DNA from: Oscillospiraceae bacterium
GTDB taxonomy: Bacteria > Bacillota > Clostridia > Oscillospirales > SIG627
Direction of reading: 5' to 3'
DNA: 64,000 nucleotides
NCBI GenBank assembly: GCA_015065085.1
Contig: SVQW01000003.1
Span: 62,001 to 126,000 of the forward strand
Shown: positions 34,982 to 44,328 of the stretch, one piece after another
Layout of the letters: each line of letters starts with the position of its first letter
Position numbering within the stretch: position 1 is the first letter of the stretch
Notes under the pieces: model-generated
The model's input: the letters and a program-made list of their open reading frames with translations, nothing else
Database searches by the model: none
Told to the model about the DNA's origin: nothing
Made by a program: the position numbers and the translations under genes

Positions 34982-35266
34982 TCAGCTGACCTGATAAATT
35001 ATTTCATTACTCATGTAAAATCCCAGCGTATCTCTTGCCATCTGGCGCATCATTTCATCCGTTATGGGCTTTTTATATTCCGATTCCATGCGCTCTATTT
35101 CGCGGTCAATGCGCTCTATCCGGCTTTCCAGCACTTGAGCACGCTGTTTATAGGTGTTGATCTGGATATTTACATTCACAATAAGTATTATCAACGCTAT
35201 AACGGTAAGCACAAAGGCAACGCGCAAAAGGGATGAGCTCCTCTGAGTGTTACTTTTAATACCCAT
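34982..35266 (-). CDS. divIC: Septum formation initiator DivIC/FtsB-like
   Basis: Small bitopic division protein: short cytoplasmic N-terminus, one membrane helix (about 15-36) and a coiled coil (INTYKQRAQVLESRIERIDREIERM), followed by an extracellular end; 94 residues. The ATG at 35266 has AAAGGAAG before it, so an upstream start at 35287 is rejected. Directly after yabQ, as in Bacillus. Confidence 0.87.
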   Translation of the reverse strand: MGIKSNTQRSSSLLRVAFVLTVIALIILIVNVNIQINTYKQRAQVLESRIERIDREIERMESEYKKPITDEMMRQMARDTLGFYMSNEIIYQVS

Positions 35267-35290
35267 ATTCAACTTCCTTTCAATCATGTA

Positions 35291-35791
35291 CTACAAGCCA
35301 AAGCCTTTTTTTGATTTTCTGACAATGCTGCACCTGTACCGCCAAAGGCGAAACAGAAACAAATAAAACTTAATCCGTACGACTGCAAAACACAACGCAT
35401 GAACAATAAATCCTGATAGCAAACCACAAAGCCGCACAAGCGGCAATATAATATACCTGCGTATAAAGCTTATAATGATGTCTGAAGCACGTATCACTAT
35501 TCTGCCCGCTGTTTCGCGATAGATGAAGAATCCGCCTGCACAGCCGAACACCGAAAACCATCTTACAACCCCGTAATTCGCGCAAAATATCATTAAAATC
35601 AAAAGCACACAGGTTATAAAACAAAACAATAAATCTTCAAAAAACACAACAATAAAATTATGTCGAAATGCTATGCGAATTATTCTGAATACATCATATA
35701 TCATACCGATAACAGTACCCAGCACCGCCGAGCATAAAAAGAACATGCATTGCTGGGTAATAGATATTTCTATATCCTGAAATCCGGTCAT
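35291..35791 (-). CDS. yabQ: Spore cortex biosynthesis protein YabQ
   Basis: 166 residues with about four membrane helices; required for cortex formation in Bacillus spores, located in the outer forespore membrane. The N-terminal stretch (TQQCMFFLCSAVLGTVIGMIYDVFRIIR) is typical of the family. It starts two bases after the yabP stop and belongs to the mother-cell sporulation cluster. Confidence 0.88.
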   Translation of the reverse strand: MTGFQDIEISITQQCMFFLCSAVLGTVIGMIYDVFRIIRIAFRHNFIVVFFEDLLFCFITCVLLILMIFCANYGVVRWFSVFGCAGGFFIYRETAGRIVIRASDIIISFIRRYIILPLVRLCGLLSGFIVHALCFAVVRIKFYLFLFRLWRYRCSIVRKSKKGFGL

Positions 35792-35793
35792 AT

Positions 35794-36069
35794 TTAACCT
35801 AAAAGACGGCGGATAAAGCCTTTTTTCTCACCGACACCATCTGTGTATGCAAGAGACGATATCTCCCCTGTGACAATAAGGTCACCGGATTCCACATTCA
35901 GCTTGTCGATATGAAGAGACTGCCCTTCGATAACGAGCTGACCGATATGCGTCATTACACATACCGTTTGTTCGTCAAATCCGATGACCTCTTTAATTCC
36001 ACTGAGAGTCAATACACCTCTGTCACTTAAGGACAAAGAGTGATGCACGCCGTTTAATTCGTATGACAT
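35794..36069 (-). CDS. yabP: Sporulation protein YabP
   Basis: 91 residues of beta-rich, soluble type (SLSDRGVLTLSGIKEVIGFDEQTV, LVIEGQSLHIDKLNVESGDLIVTGEI). Works with YabQ in cortex formation. AGGGGGA precedes the ATG. A 63-bp gap separates it from rqcP. Confidence 0.9.
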   Translation of the reverse strand: MSYELNGVHHSLSLSDRGVLTLSGIKEVIGFDEQTVCVMTHIGQLVIEGQSLHIDKLNVESGDLIVTGEISSLAYTDGVGEKKGFIRRLLG

Positions 36070-36132
36070 ACTGTTTTCCCCCTAAATATACTTGATAAAT
36101 AATATGATAACAAAGGGGAAAATATTACTGTG

Positions 36133-36372
36133 TCAGATAATCTCGTAAAGCTCACCCGCGTCGTTTTTACCGACGTGGTCGAGTACCTTGAGAACACGCG
36201 CTTTAAGAACACGTTCGCCGAATGCAATCTCAATAATGTCTCCTGCTTTAACGTCATAAGACGCTTTGACAGACTTTCCGTTGACGCTTACATGAGCATT
36301 GTCACAAGCGTCATTAGCAACGGTTCTGCGCTTTATAAGGCGCGATACCTTGAGGAATTTGTCAATTCGCAT
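36133..36372 (-). CDS. rqcP: S4-domain RNA-binding protein RqcP/YabO
   Basis: 79 residues made up of one S4 domain (MRIDKFLKVSRLIKRRTVAN...VNGKSVKASYDVKAGDIIEI). The Bacillus ortholog stabilises peptidyl-tRNA on stalled 50S subunits during alanine tailing with RqcH. Its ATG overlaps the hup stop (TAATG), so the two are translated together. Position in the yab cluster supports the call. Confidence 0.9.
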   Translation of the reverse strand: MRIDKFLKVSRLIKRRTVANDACDNAHVSVNGKSVKASYDVKAGDIIEIAFGERVLKARVLKVLDHVGKNDAGELYEII

Positions 36373-36647
36373 TATTTATTGATTTCGTCCTTCAGGGTCT
36401 TGCTTGCGCTGAATGCACAGTGATTGGATGCAGGAATCTTGATTTCCTTCTTGGTGTGGGGGTTTCTGCCGGTTCTTGCTTCTCTGCGCTTTACAGCAAA
36501 GGTACCGAAACCGGTAACCTGAACCTTATCGCCATCGGTAAGAGCTTCGGTGATAGCGCCGAAAACTGCGTCAACAGCTGCTGCTGCGTCCTTCTTCTTA
36601 AGTCCTGTCTTTACTGCAAGTGCATCTACGAGTTGAGTTTTGTTCAT
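36372..36647 (-). CDS. hup: DNA-binding protein HU
   Basis: Nucleoid protein of 91 residues. MNKTQLVDALAVKTGLKKKD, GFGTFAVKRREARTGRNPHT (beta arm) and IPASNHCAFSASKTLKDEIN match HU closely. It has its own strong promoter at 36702-36730 and is coupled to rqcP. HU at this place in the mazG-yabO cluster is frequent in Clostridia. Confidence 0.96.
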   Translation of the reverse strand: MNKTQLVDALAVKTGLKKKDAAAAVDAVFGAITEALTDGDKVQVTGFGTFAVKRREARTGRNPHTKKEIKIPASNHCAFSASKTLKDEINK

Positions 36648-36701
36648 GATATAATCTCCTTTAAAAAAATATTTGTTAGATTCAACTTCAAGTTTGGTAA
36701 T

Positions 36702-36730
36702 ATTATAGCATTGTTTTCGTCATTATTCAA
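36702..36730 (-). promoter_or_regulatory. Sigma-A promoter of hup
   Basis: TTGAAT, 17 bp, TATAAT on the minus strand, about 55 bp before the hup ATG. Confidence 0.75.
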
Positions 36731-36799
36731 GTATTTTTTGTGCATTTGCATTAAAAATAATAACATTTTCGCCATATTTAACCGTGAGTTTACCATTTG

Positions 36800-37594
36800 T
36801 TAATCATTGGTTTTTATTTCTTCCCAGATTTTGTCTAATTTTTTCATATTTTCAGCGTTCATTTCGATTCCGCGCTCCTGAGCAAGCGTTTCAACCTTGC
36901 CAAAACGGTTTACGAATTTGGCATTTGCGCCATATAAAGCCTCCTCGCTGTCCACTCCCAGCTTGCGTGCAAGATTGACCACGCTGAACAGCAAATCGCC
37001 TATTTCTTCCTTTATATTCTGAATGTCATTATGCTCGATGGCACGTGTAACCTCGGCTGTTTCCTCGGTCACCTTTTCAAGTGCACCTTTTGCATCCGCA
37101 AAATCAAAACCCACCTTTGCCGCTTTCTTACCGATTTTGTCGGCACGTATAAGTGCGGGGAGCGACAGGGATATGCTGTCCATAACCTGCTTCTGTGTAG
37201 TCTGGTTTTTGCGGGATTTTTTTATTTCGTCCCAGTTTTTGAGAACCTTTTCCGACGTTTCGGCAATTACGTCGCCAAAAACATGCGGATGGCGCACAAT
37301 AAGCTTTTTGCACACTTCGTCCGCCACATCATTAATATTAAAACCGCCGTTTTCCTCGGAAATACGGGAGTGGAACACCACCTGAAGCAGCACATCTCCC
37401 AATTCCTCGCGAAGCAGCTCCATATTGTCTGTATCTATCGCTTCAATAGCTTCATAAGTTTCTTCTATAAGATTATTTCTTATGGTTTTGTGATTCTGTT
37501 CCCTGTCCCAGGGGCATCCGCCGGGAGCGCGCAAAAGCTCCATGATGGCAACGAGATCATCAAAACCGTAATTTTCCTTTTCTTTGAACTGCAT
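36800..37594 (-). CDS. mazG: Nucleoside triphosphate pyrophosphohydrolase MazG
   Basis: Hydrolyses NTPs to NMP and PPi, house-cleaning of the nucleotide pool. 264 residues with two MazG domains: GGCPWDREQNHKTIRNNLIEE near residue 30, EELGDVLLQVVFHS near 65, and the second KEEIGDLLFSVVNLARK near 220. The Bacillus ortholog (YabN) carries an extra methylase domain that is missing here. The ATG follows AAGGAG. Confidence 0.94.
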   Translation of the reverse strand: MQFKEKENYGFDDLVAIMELLRAPGGCPWDREQNHKTIRNNLIEETYEAIEAIDTDNMELLREELGDVLLQVVFHSRISEENGGFNINDVADEVCKKLIVRHPHVFGDVIAETSEKVLKNWDEIKKSRKNQTTQKQVMDSISLSLPALIRADKIGKKAAKVGFDFADAKGALEKVTEETAEVTRAIEHNDIQNIKEEIGDLLFSVVNLARKLGVDSEEALYGANAKFVNRFGKVETLAQERGIEMNAENMKKLDKIWEEIKTND

Positions 37595-37605
37595 TGTATT
37601 TCTCC

Positions 37606-39243
37606 TTATATAAGATTATATTTTATAAGTACGGCGCTTATTTTCTTTCCGCCCGGAAGCATTGCCACATCCTCGCGGTCAAGACCCTTTAATGCCAGTA
37701 TGACAACAACATATATAATCACTGCCGCAAGTATGGAAATCATTGTGGACAGCTTTCCTTCAAGAAAAGTTTTTTCAGCCAGCCAGTGCACGCCTACCGC
37801 ACCGGCACCGCACATTACAGATGCCAAAAGAGGCTTTAAAAAAATCTTTCTGATTCCCGGAAGAATTCCCGTATAACGCACCATAAAATAAAAATTGAAG
37901 CACATTATTACAAGATAGCAGAGTGCCGTCGAAACAGGTATACCGTAAACTCCTATTTCCGGAATACCTATAAGCACGTAAGCTGTTATGAATTTTGCGA
38001 CTATACCGGCGCATGTGGAAATTATTGTAGTCATTTCCTTGCCATGTGCCTGCAAAACGGAATTGGTAACCGAAATCATACTCATAAAGAATATAGCAAC
38101 GGCAAGCACAGAAAGCATGGGACCGGAAACACCGTTTGATGTAATTACAGTACCGTCAAGAGCAGTACCGATGTTTTCATCTCTGAATAACAGATCGATT
38201 ATGGGTTTTGAAAGTGCCGACATGCCCAAAGCACAAGGCAATGCAATAAGGGAAGCTATACGGAATGTGGACTCGACAGTACCCTTGGAGCGTGCAAAAT
38301 CCTTATTGGCAAAGCTTGCCGCAAGAGCAGGTATAACACTTATGGCAAAGGGATATATGAGAGTAGGCGGCATATTGAACAGCGTTACCGCCGAGGATGT
38401 ATATGAGCCGTAGTACGCACGGGCAAGGTCGGTGGAAACGCCTATATCCACCAGACGGTTTACAACCACCATGGTATCAATCACATTGGTGAGGGACATT
38501 ATAGACGAGCTTATTGTAATGGGAATGGCTATTTTAATAAGCTCTGCGGAAATTCTTGCATTGGAACGCGGCACAGTCGTCGGGTCCTCGTTGAGCTGAT
38601 TATTCACGGGAATGGCTTTTGCAACGGCAAGATACAGCGTATTTGCCACAACACCCACAGTAACACCCAGAATTACAAATGCCGCAACCTGTGCATTATT
38701 ATATCCCGCCTTCATGGCAATATATCCCGCAATAAGCCCTATTCCCAGCTTGCCCACAGCCTCTATCACCTGAGAAACAGAAGTGGGTATCATATTCTGA
38801 AGTCCCTGGAAATATCCGCGGTATGATGAGGTTATACAGATAAAGAACAACGTGGGCGCAATTGCAATAATACTTAAATAAAGGCCCTCGCCTATACCGG
38901 TGGAAGCGGCAAAGGCTTTTGAGAACACCACCATTATAGCAGTACCAACTGCACCAATGGCAACAAACATTGCCATGGACACTCTGAATATTCTCTTCAC
39001 CTCAACGCTGTTGCCTTTGGCATTTGCGGCGGCAACCATGCGTGAGATGGCAACCGGCAATCCTGCTGTCGAAATCATGTAAAACAGCACATAAAAGCTG
39101 TACGCCGAGTTGAAATATGCCATAGCATCCACACCGACAAGATTTCGGAGCGGTATTTTGAATATGGCTCCAAGAAGCTTTACAATAATATTCGATGCCA
39201 TGAGAAGTACGGCACCGTGTACAAATGACTGTTTTCTGGACAT
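37606..39243 (-). CDS. spoVB: MOP-family polysaccharide transporter, SpoVB-like
   Basis: 545 residues with about 14 membrane helices, a putative lipid-linked oligosaccharide flippase related to SpoVB/YabM. N-terminus SFVHGAVLLMASNIIVKLLGAIFKIPL and STAGLPVAISRMVAAANAKG are typical. Twelve bp before mazG, equivalent to yabM-yabN of Bacillus. It may act in cortex or cell-wall synthesis; the exact paralog cannot be told. Confidence 0.85.
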   Translation of the reverse strand: MSRKQSFVHGAVLLMASNIIVKLLGAIFKIPLRNLVGVDAMAYFNSAYSFYVLFYMISTAGLPVAISRMVAAANAKGNSVEVKRIFRVSMAMFVAIGAVGTAIMVVFSKAFAASTGIGEGLYLSIIAIAPTLFFICITSSYRGYFQGLQNMIPTSVSQVIEAVGKLGIGLIAGYIAMKAGYNNAQVAAFVILGVTVGVVANTLYLAVAKAIPVNNQLNEDPTTVPRSNARISAELIKIAIPITISSSIMSLTNVIDTMVVVNRLVDIGVSTDLARAYYGSYTSSAVTLFNMPPTLIYPFAISVIPALAASFANKDFARSKGTVESTFRIASLIALPCALGMSALSKPIIDLLFRDENIGTALDGTVITSNGVSGPMLSVLAVAIFFMSMISVTNSVLQAHGKEMTTIISTCAGIVAKFITAYVLIGIPEIGVYGIPVSTALCYLVIMCFNFYFMVRYTGILPGIRKIFLKPLLASVMCGAGAVGVHWLAEKTFLEGKLSTMISILAAVIIYVVVILALKGLDREDVAMLPGGKKISAVLIKYNLI

Positions 39244-39264
39244 TTTTTAAACCTTCTATCTTTT

Positions 39265-40197
39265 TTAATCGTATTTAAAGTGATCTCCTCCAAGAAATTC
39301 CTGCATCAGAGAATCCATGGGAACCAGTCTTTCGTTTATATCGGGTACCTTTTCAAGCTTTCTCCAAATTCTCTCTGCTTCCCGGACGTATATACTGTCG
39401 CGCTTCAAACCGCGCAGCACCTCTTCTACCTGTCGCTTCACAACACAAGGCTCATACTCAAACATCGAATCCAGTTTGAAATCTGCTTTATCCTCAAAAG
39501 GATGGATATTCTTTATTTCGCCTTTAACAACGTTCTCCCAAAGAGTAAAGGTCAGCTGTGCATCGGCAGCACGGAATTTGTAATCCCTGATAAGCCTGCG
39601 ACACAGACGAAGCTCGCGCCCGTCAAACATCGGTTTTCCGTCGAGACACAGTGTTCCGCACACATTAATGAATATACGGTAGTATTCATCGCGGGATATA
39701 CCCGAATACATCACATCATTAAGTGCATGGAGTCCCTCGAGAATAATTATTTCATTCTTTTTCGGCGTATATTTTTCGTAGTTGTCTATCCTTCTGCCGT
39801 TGGGAAAATCATATTTCGGGAGCATGACCGTATTTCCGTTTAAAATCTGTTCAAGCGTGGTATGCAGAAGGTCAGTGTGAACATAAGAGAGACTTTCAAA
39901 GTCTGCCTTTCCGTCCTCGTCAAGCGGTCCGTCGGAATTATTGTGGAAAAAATCGTCAATGGATATGGTACGCACACTTATTCCGTACTTTGCAAGATTT
40001 CGGGTAAGCTTAAAGGAGCCTGTGGTTTTGCCTGCACATGAAGGACCCGCAAGACCGCAAAGCCTGACTCCCCTGCGCTCTGCTATTTCGTCGGCAATAC
40101 TGTCAAGCCCGTTGTCAAAATTTTTTTCGCACCGGCGAATATAATCGGAAAGCTGATTTTCTGTCATTGAGCATATTTTTGCACTATCAATATTCAT
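39265..40197 (-). CDS. Uridine kinase-like nucleoside kinase
   Basis: 310 residues with a P-loop (GLAGPSCAGKTT, near residue 50), DDFFHNN near 81 and ILEGLHALND near 153 in the arrangement of Udk/phosphoribulokinase-type kinases. In Clostridia such proteins often have an N-terminal TGS-like domain, lacking here. Substrate could be uridine/cytidine or another nucleoside. It follows hemZ by 21 bp. Confidence 0.85.
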   Translation of the reverse strand: MNIDSAKICSMTENQLSDYIRRCEKNFDNGLDSIADEIAERRGVRLCGLAGPSCAGKTTGSFKLTRNLAKYGISVRTISIDDFFHNNSDGPLDEDGKADFESLSYVHTDLLHTTLEQILNGNTVMLPKYDFPNGRRIDNYEKYTPKKNEIIILEGLHALNDVMYSGISRDEYYRIFINVCGTLCLDGKPMFDGRELRLCRRLIRDYKFRAADAQLTFTLWENVVKGEIKNIHPFEDKADFKLDSMFEYEPCVVKRQVEEVLRGLKRDSIYVREAERIWRKLEKVPDINERLVPMDSLMQEFLGGDHFKYD

Positions 40198-40218
40198 AAC
40201 AAAACGCTCCCGTCAAAA

Positions 40219-41631
40219 TCATTTTATGTTACCGAGAAAGCTTCTGAGGAATTCCTGCTTGCGCTGTGTTTTTTCCTTATCCTCTATGTACTGCTTTGGG
40301 TATTTGCAATCAAAAAAGCCTTCAGTGCGGTCTGAAACACGATCAGGGTACACCATTTTGGTAGCTCCCCCCGCTCCCAGCGCAACGGTAGAATTAAATT
40401 CGCTCATCATGCAGATATTGTAAACACACTCGAAACCTTGTTTGGTATAACCGATATTTTCAAGACCCGCCATAGCATTTTTCTGCTTATATAAATAATA
40501 TGGGAAATATCCGTTTGTATGACACTTTTTTATGCTTTCTCCGACAAGTGACGAAAGTCCGTCCGCCGTCCGCACAAAACCCTCCTCACGCAAAGCGGCG
40601 GAGTTTTTCACACAAAGTGTATGTATTGTAAGATTTTCAGGTGCGAGAGAAATAACATCCGACAAGCTTTTTTCAAAAGTATCATTTTCAAAGCCTGCAA
40701 TAAGATCTGTGTTTATGGCGGGGATTCCCGCATTACGTGCGATCTCAAATGCCGCAAAGTAATCCTCGGCAGTGTGTCTGCGCCCTACTGCCTTAAGCAC
40801 ATCGTTGTTTGTGGTTTGAGTATTTATACTGACACGATTGACACCGTATGCCAGTGCCAACGCCATTTTTTCACGGGTGACGGTATCGGGTCTGCCCGCT
40901 TCAAGAGTGTATTCAATATTTCCGATATCAAACGAGCTTTTTATTGTACTCAGCAACTTTTCAAGCTGTTTTTCGTCCAGCACGGTGGGAGTGCCGCCGC
41001 CTATATATACAGTGTTAAGTGCAATATCCTTCATAATTTCGGCAGTAGCCTTTATTTCCTCACAAAGTGCATCAAGATAGTCGGGTATAAGCTTAGCCAT
41101 GCCTGCATCAGCCGAAATAAATGAGCAATATTTGCATCTCGTTGGGCAGAACGGAATGGAAATATAAAGATTGTAGCTATTTGGGGGTAGTTTTTTTGCC
41201 GTTTCGTACTGAAAACTTCCAATATCGCTCACAAGACTTGCTTTTTCGGTAGTAAGAAGGTAATTGTCACGTATTATCTGAGACGCATTTACTCCTCTTT
41301 CCAAAAGATTCAGATACAGTCTGACAGGCTTTACACCGTCGATTATACCCCATTCGGGATAAAAACCGCACATTTGCGCCGCGGCACTGTAAAAAGCCCG
41401 GGTGGCACATATTACGTCTCTTTTTTCTGCAGGAAGAATACGGTCGATAAATAAAGGCTGATAATTTATATAGCTCTTTGTACCGTGAGTCAGCACAACA
41501 CGCCAGCCCTCTACCATATACTCACATTGTACCCCTACTCTGCCGTCGCTTATCATGTCAAAAAGGCGTTCGCCGTTATAACTGAATGAAAGCGAAAGCT
41601 GAATAAGGTGTTTATTTATAATTTCGTTCAT
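40219..41631 (-). CDS. hemZ: Coproporphyrinogen dehydrogenase HemZ-like radical SAM protein
   Basis: About 470 residues. A radical-SAM cluster motif CPTRCKYCSF lies near residue 163, followed by YIGGGTPTVLDEKQL and INTDLIAGFENDTFEKSLSD, the pattern of oxygen-independent coproporphyrinogen oxidases. The 150-residue N-terminal extension is that of HemZ. Heme synthesis is not certain; related proteins have other radical functions. The ATG at 41631 lies one base after the dtd stop. Confidence 0.85.
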   Translation of the reverse strand: MNEIINKHLIQLSLSFSYNGERLFDMISDGRVGVQCEYMVEGWRVVLTHGTKSYINYQPLFIDRILPAEKRDVICATRAFYSAAAQMCGFYPEWGIIDGVKPVRLYLNLLERGVNASQIIRDNYLLTTEKASLVSDIGSFQYETAKKLPPNSYNLYISIPFCPTRCKYCSFISADAGMAKLIPDYLDALCEEIKATAEIMKDIALNTVYIGGGTPTVLDEKQLEKLLSTIKSSFDIGNIEYTLEAGRPDTVTREKMALALAYGVNRVSINTQTTNNDVLKAVGRRHTAEDYFAAFEIARNAGIPAINTDLIAGFENDTFEKSLSDVISLAPENLTIHTLCVKNSAALREEGFVRTADGLSSLVGESIKKCHTNGYFPYYLYKQKNAMAGLENIGYTKQGFECVYNICMMSEFNSTVALGAGGATKMVYPDRVSDRTEGFFDCKYPKQYIEDKEKTQRKQEFLRSFLGNIK

Positions 41632-41632
41632 A

Positions 41633-42088
41633 TTATGCAAGCTCTGAACTTTCTATAATAAATGTTACCGGACCGTCGGCGATCATATCTATTTCCATAT
41701 CCGCTCCGAAAACACCCGTCTGTACGTTATTCACCTGTTCGCGGAGCAACCCGACAAAATATTCATACAAATGCTTTGCTTCGTCGGGCTTTGCGGCTTT
41801 CACAAAATCCGGACGTCTGCCCTTACGGCAATCACCGTAGAGGGTGAAGTTTGACACTGCCATAATATCGCCGTTTACGGCAAAATCGGTTATATTCAGA
41901 TTCATTTTGCCGTTTAAATCCTCAAAAATGCGCAGTCCTGCAAGCTTATTCACCAGCTTTACGGCATCATTTTCGCAATCGCCCTCGCGCACGCCCACCA
42001 GCACCAGAAGTCCCCTGCCTGTTTCGGAAAAAGGCACTCCGTCAGCTTTGAGCGAACATTTTTTAACTCTCTGAATTACAATTTTCAT
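41633..42088 (-). CDS. dtd: D-aminoacyl-tRNA deacylase
   Basis: Removes D-amino acids (and glycine from tRNA-Ala) from mischarged tRNAs. 151 residues with MKIVIQRVKKCSL, NFTLYGDCRKGRRPDF (the SQFTL-type motif) near residue 80 and the C-terminal GPVTFIIES motif near 140. AAGGA precedes the ATG. Between relA and hemZ, a standard Clostridia arrangement. Confidence 0.95.
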   Translation of the reverse strand: MKIVIQRVKKCSLKADGVPFSETGRGLLVLVGVREGDCENDAVKLVNKLAGLRIFEDLNGKMNLNITDFAVNGDIMAVSNFTLYGDCRKGRRPDFVKAAKPDEAKHLYEYFVGLLREQVNNVQTGVFGADMEIDMIADGPVTFIIESSELA

Positions 42089-42108
42089 AGCTTTATCCTT
42101 ACGTAGTT

Positions 42109-44316
42109 TTACATATATCCTCTTACAACATCAATTACGCCGTCAATCTTTCTCAGTCTCGACACAATAGAATTGAAATGGTCGGTGTTCTTGGTGTGCA
42201 CCGCAATGGATATGTTTACATCGTCAGTTTCGTCCTTGACACGGCAGTTGATGGAGGTAATACCAACTCTCATTTCTGCAAGTGCCGAGGAAATAAGTGC
42301 AAGAAGCCCGATAGCATTATGCGCGAAAATATTTATCATAACCTCGTAGTTAGCCTCGGTGTTATCACTTACCCCGCCCTCCCAGTGTGCAGCCAGCCAT
42401 CGGTCTGCATTTTCGGGGTTTTTCATGCCGTTAACAGCGTTGGGGCAGTCTTTCTTATGGACGGATATGCCATAGCCCTTTGTAATAAATCCTATTATGC
42501 TGTCGCCCGGAAGCGGATTACAGCACTTGGCAAACTTGACCTGACAGTTATCCACACCGTCCACAATGACATTCGGACCATGTACCGAGTGCTTTGAGGG
42601 CTGAGGCTTTTGCTCAAAAATAGCAAAAGGCTCGGATGCCGGCGCAGGCGGAACTACAACACGGTCGAATTCGTCCTTAAGCTTACGGCTTATTTTACTG
42701 AGCGCAAGACCGCCGTAGCCGATGGCATTGTAAAAGTCATCCACCTCGTAAAAGCCCTGGCGTTTGGAAACATTTTTTATTACCTCATTTTTCTGTGCCT
42801 CGGTAAAAGGAATATTATACTTTTTAAGTTCCTTATCTATTTCATTCTTTGCTTCCGCAATATTCTCAGTACGCTTCTCACGCTTGAACCACTGGCGTAT
42901 TTTATTTTTCGCCTCGCTGGTCTTAACTATTTTAAGCCAGTCGCGGTTAGGTCCCTTGGATGCGGAGGATGTTATTACCGACACAATCTGACCCGTCTGC
43001 AAAACAGTATCTATGGGCACTATCATACCGTTTATTTTTGCGCCCACCATTTTATTGCCGACCTCGGAATGAATGGCATAAGCAAAGTCAATGGTATTGG
43101 CACCGTTGGGAAGATTTATAACGTCGCCCTTTGGAGTAAAAACAAAGGTTTCGTCACCGAAAAGGTCAACCTTGAGAGGACGCAGATATTCATCGGGGTC
43201 CTCAGAGTCTTTTTCGGTTTCGATAAGCGTACGTATCCAGGCAAGCTTTTCCGCCATGTTCTTTTTATCCGTAACGCCGTCCTTATACTTCCAGTGTGCC
43301 GCAATACCGTATTCCGCAGTTCTGTGCATTTCCCAGGTACGTATCTGTACCTCAAAGGGAATACCGTCACGTCCGATAACGGTGGTATGCAAAGAGCGGT
43401 ACATATTGGGCTTGGGCGTGGAGATGTAGTCTTTGAATCTGCCCGGCATGGAATTGAACATTTCATGAATAATACCCAAAACCGTATAACACTCAAGCTC
43501 TGTGTCAACAAGTATTCTTATAGCATAGAAATCGTATATTTCGTCAAAAGACTTGTTTTGATTGTACATCTTTTTGTAGATGCTGTAAATGGTCTTTACT
43601 CTGCCCTCCATGCCGAACTTTATGTGCTGTTCGTGCATTTTTTCGGACAGCATGCTCTGCGCACGCTCCAGAAAGCCTCTGTTGGCACCGTACTTTTTGT
43701 CTATATCCTGTCTGACCTCTTCATAGCCTATGGGGTCAAGATAGCGTATAGCAAGCATTTCCAATTCCTGCTTTATTTTCTGGATACCGAGCCGGTGCGC
43801 GAGAGGCGCATAAACATGCATGGTTTCCAGTGCAATGGAGCGCTGTTTATCCTCCTTGTGCGAGCTGAGAGTGCGCATATTGTGAAGTCTGTCACACAGC
43901 TTTATGAAAATGACGCGCAGGTCCTTGGACATAGCCAGGAACATTTTTCTCAGGTTTTCTATGTGTTCCTCTTCTTTATCGTCAAAGGGTATGGCTACAA
44001 GCTTTGTAAGACCGTCTACAAGCTCGGCAACCTCGGGGCCAAACTTCTTTTTTATCTGTTCAATATCAACTTTATCACCGCAGTCCTCCACGGTATCGTG
44101 AAGCAATGCGGCACAAATAGAATCGGTGTCAAGCTGAAGGCTTGCCACTATCTCCGCCACTGCAACGGGATGAACTATATACGGTTCTCCGGATTTTCTG
44201 AACTGTCCGTCATGCAGTATTTTGGCATATTCGTACGCCTGCATTATTTTTTCAAAATCATAGCTGTAGCCTGTTGCCGCCAGCTTTGACATAAGATTGG
44301 AAATGTTATCAGCCAA
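42109..44316 (-). CDS. relA: Bifunctional (p)ppGpp synthetase/hydrolase (Rel)
   Basis: Stringent-response enzyme, 735 residues. HD hydrolase domain (LHDTVEDC near residue 72; KLCDRLHNMRTL near 140), synthetase domain (GRVKTIYSIYKKM near 235, DFYAIRILVD), TGS domain (VFTPKGDVINLPNGANTIDFAYAIH near 395) and C-terminal ACT domain. The start is a TTG with GAGGTG 6 nt upstream. Twelve bp behind recJ and 20 bp before dtd, so one operon. Confidence 0.96.
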   Translation of the reverse strand: MADNISNLMSKLAATGYSYDFEKIMQAYEYAKILHDGQFRKSGEPYIVHPVAVAEIVASLQLDTDSICAALLHDTVEDCGDKVDIEQIKKKFGPEVAELVDGLTKLVAIPFDDKEEEHIENLRKMFLAMSKDLRVIFIKLCDRLHNMRTLSSHKEDKQRSIALETMHVYAPLAHRLGIQKIKQELEMLAIRYLDPIGYEEVRQDIDKKYGANRGFLERAQSMLSEKMHEQHIKFGMEGRVKTIYSIYKKMYNQNKSFDEIYDFYAIRILVDTELECYTVLGIIHEMFNSMPGRFKDYISTPKPNMYRSLHTTVIGRDGIPFEVQIRTWEMHRTAEYGIAAHWKYKDGVTDKKNMAEKLAWIRTLIETEKDSEDPDEYLRPLKVDLFGDETFVFTPKGDVINLPNGANTIDFAYAIHSEVGNKMVGAKINGMIVPIDTVLQTGQIVSVITSSASKGPNRDWLKIVKTSEAKNKIRQWFKREKRTENIAEAKNEIDKELKKYNIPFTEAQKNEVIKNVSKRQGFYEVDDFYNAIGYGGLALSKISRKLKDEFDRVVVPPAPASEPFAIFEQKPQPSKHSVHGPNVIVDGVDNCQVKFAKCCNPLPGDSIIGFITKGYGISVHKKDCPNAVNGMKNPENADRWLAAHWEGGVSDNTEANYEVMINIFAHNAIGLLALISSALAEMRVGITSINCRVKDETDDVNISIAVHTKNTDHFNSIVSRLRKIDGVIDVVRGYM

Positions 44317-44328
44317 GAGCTACACCTC

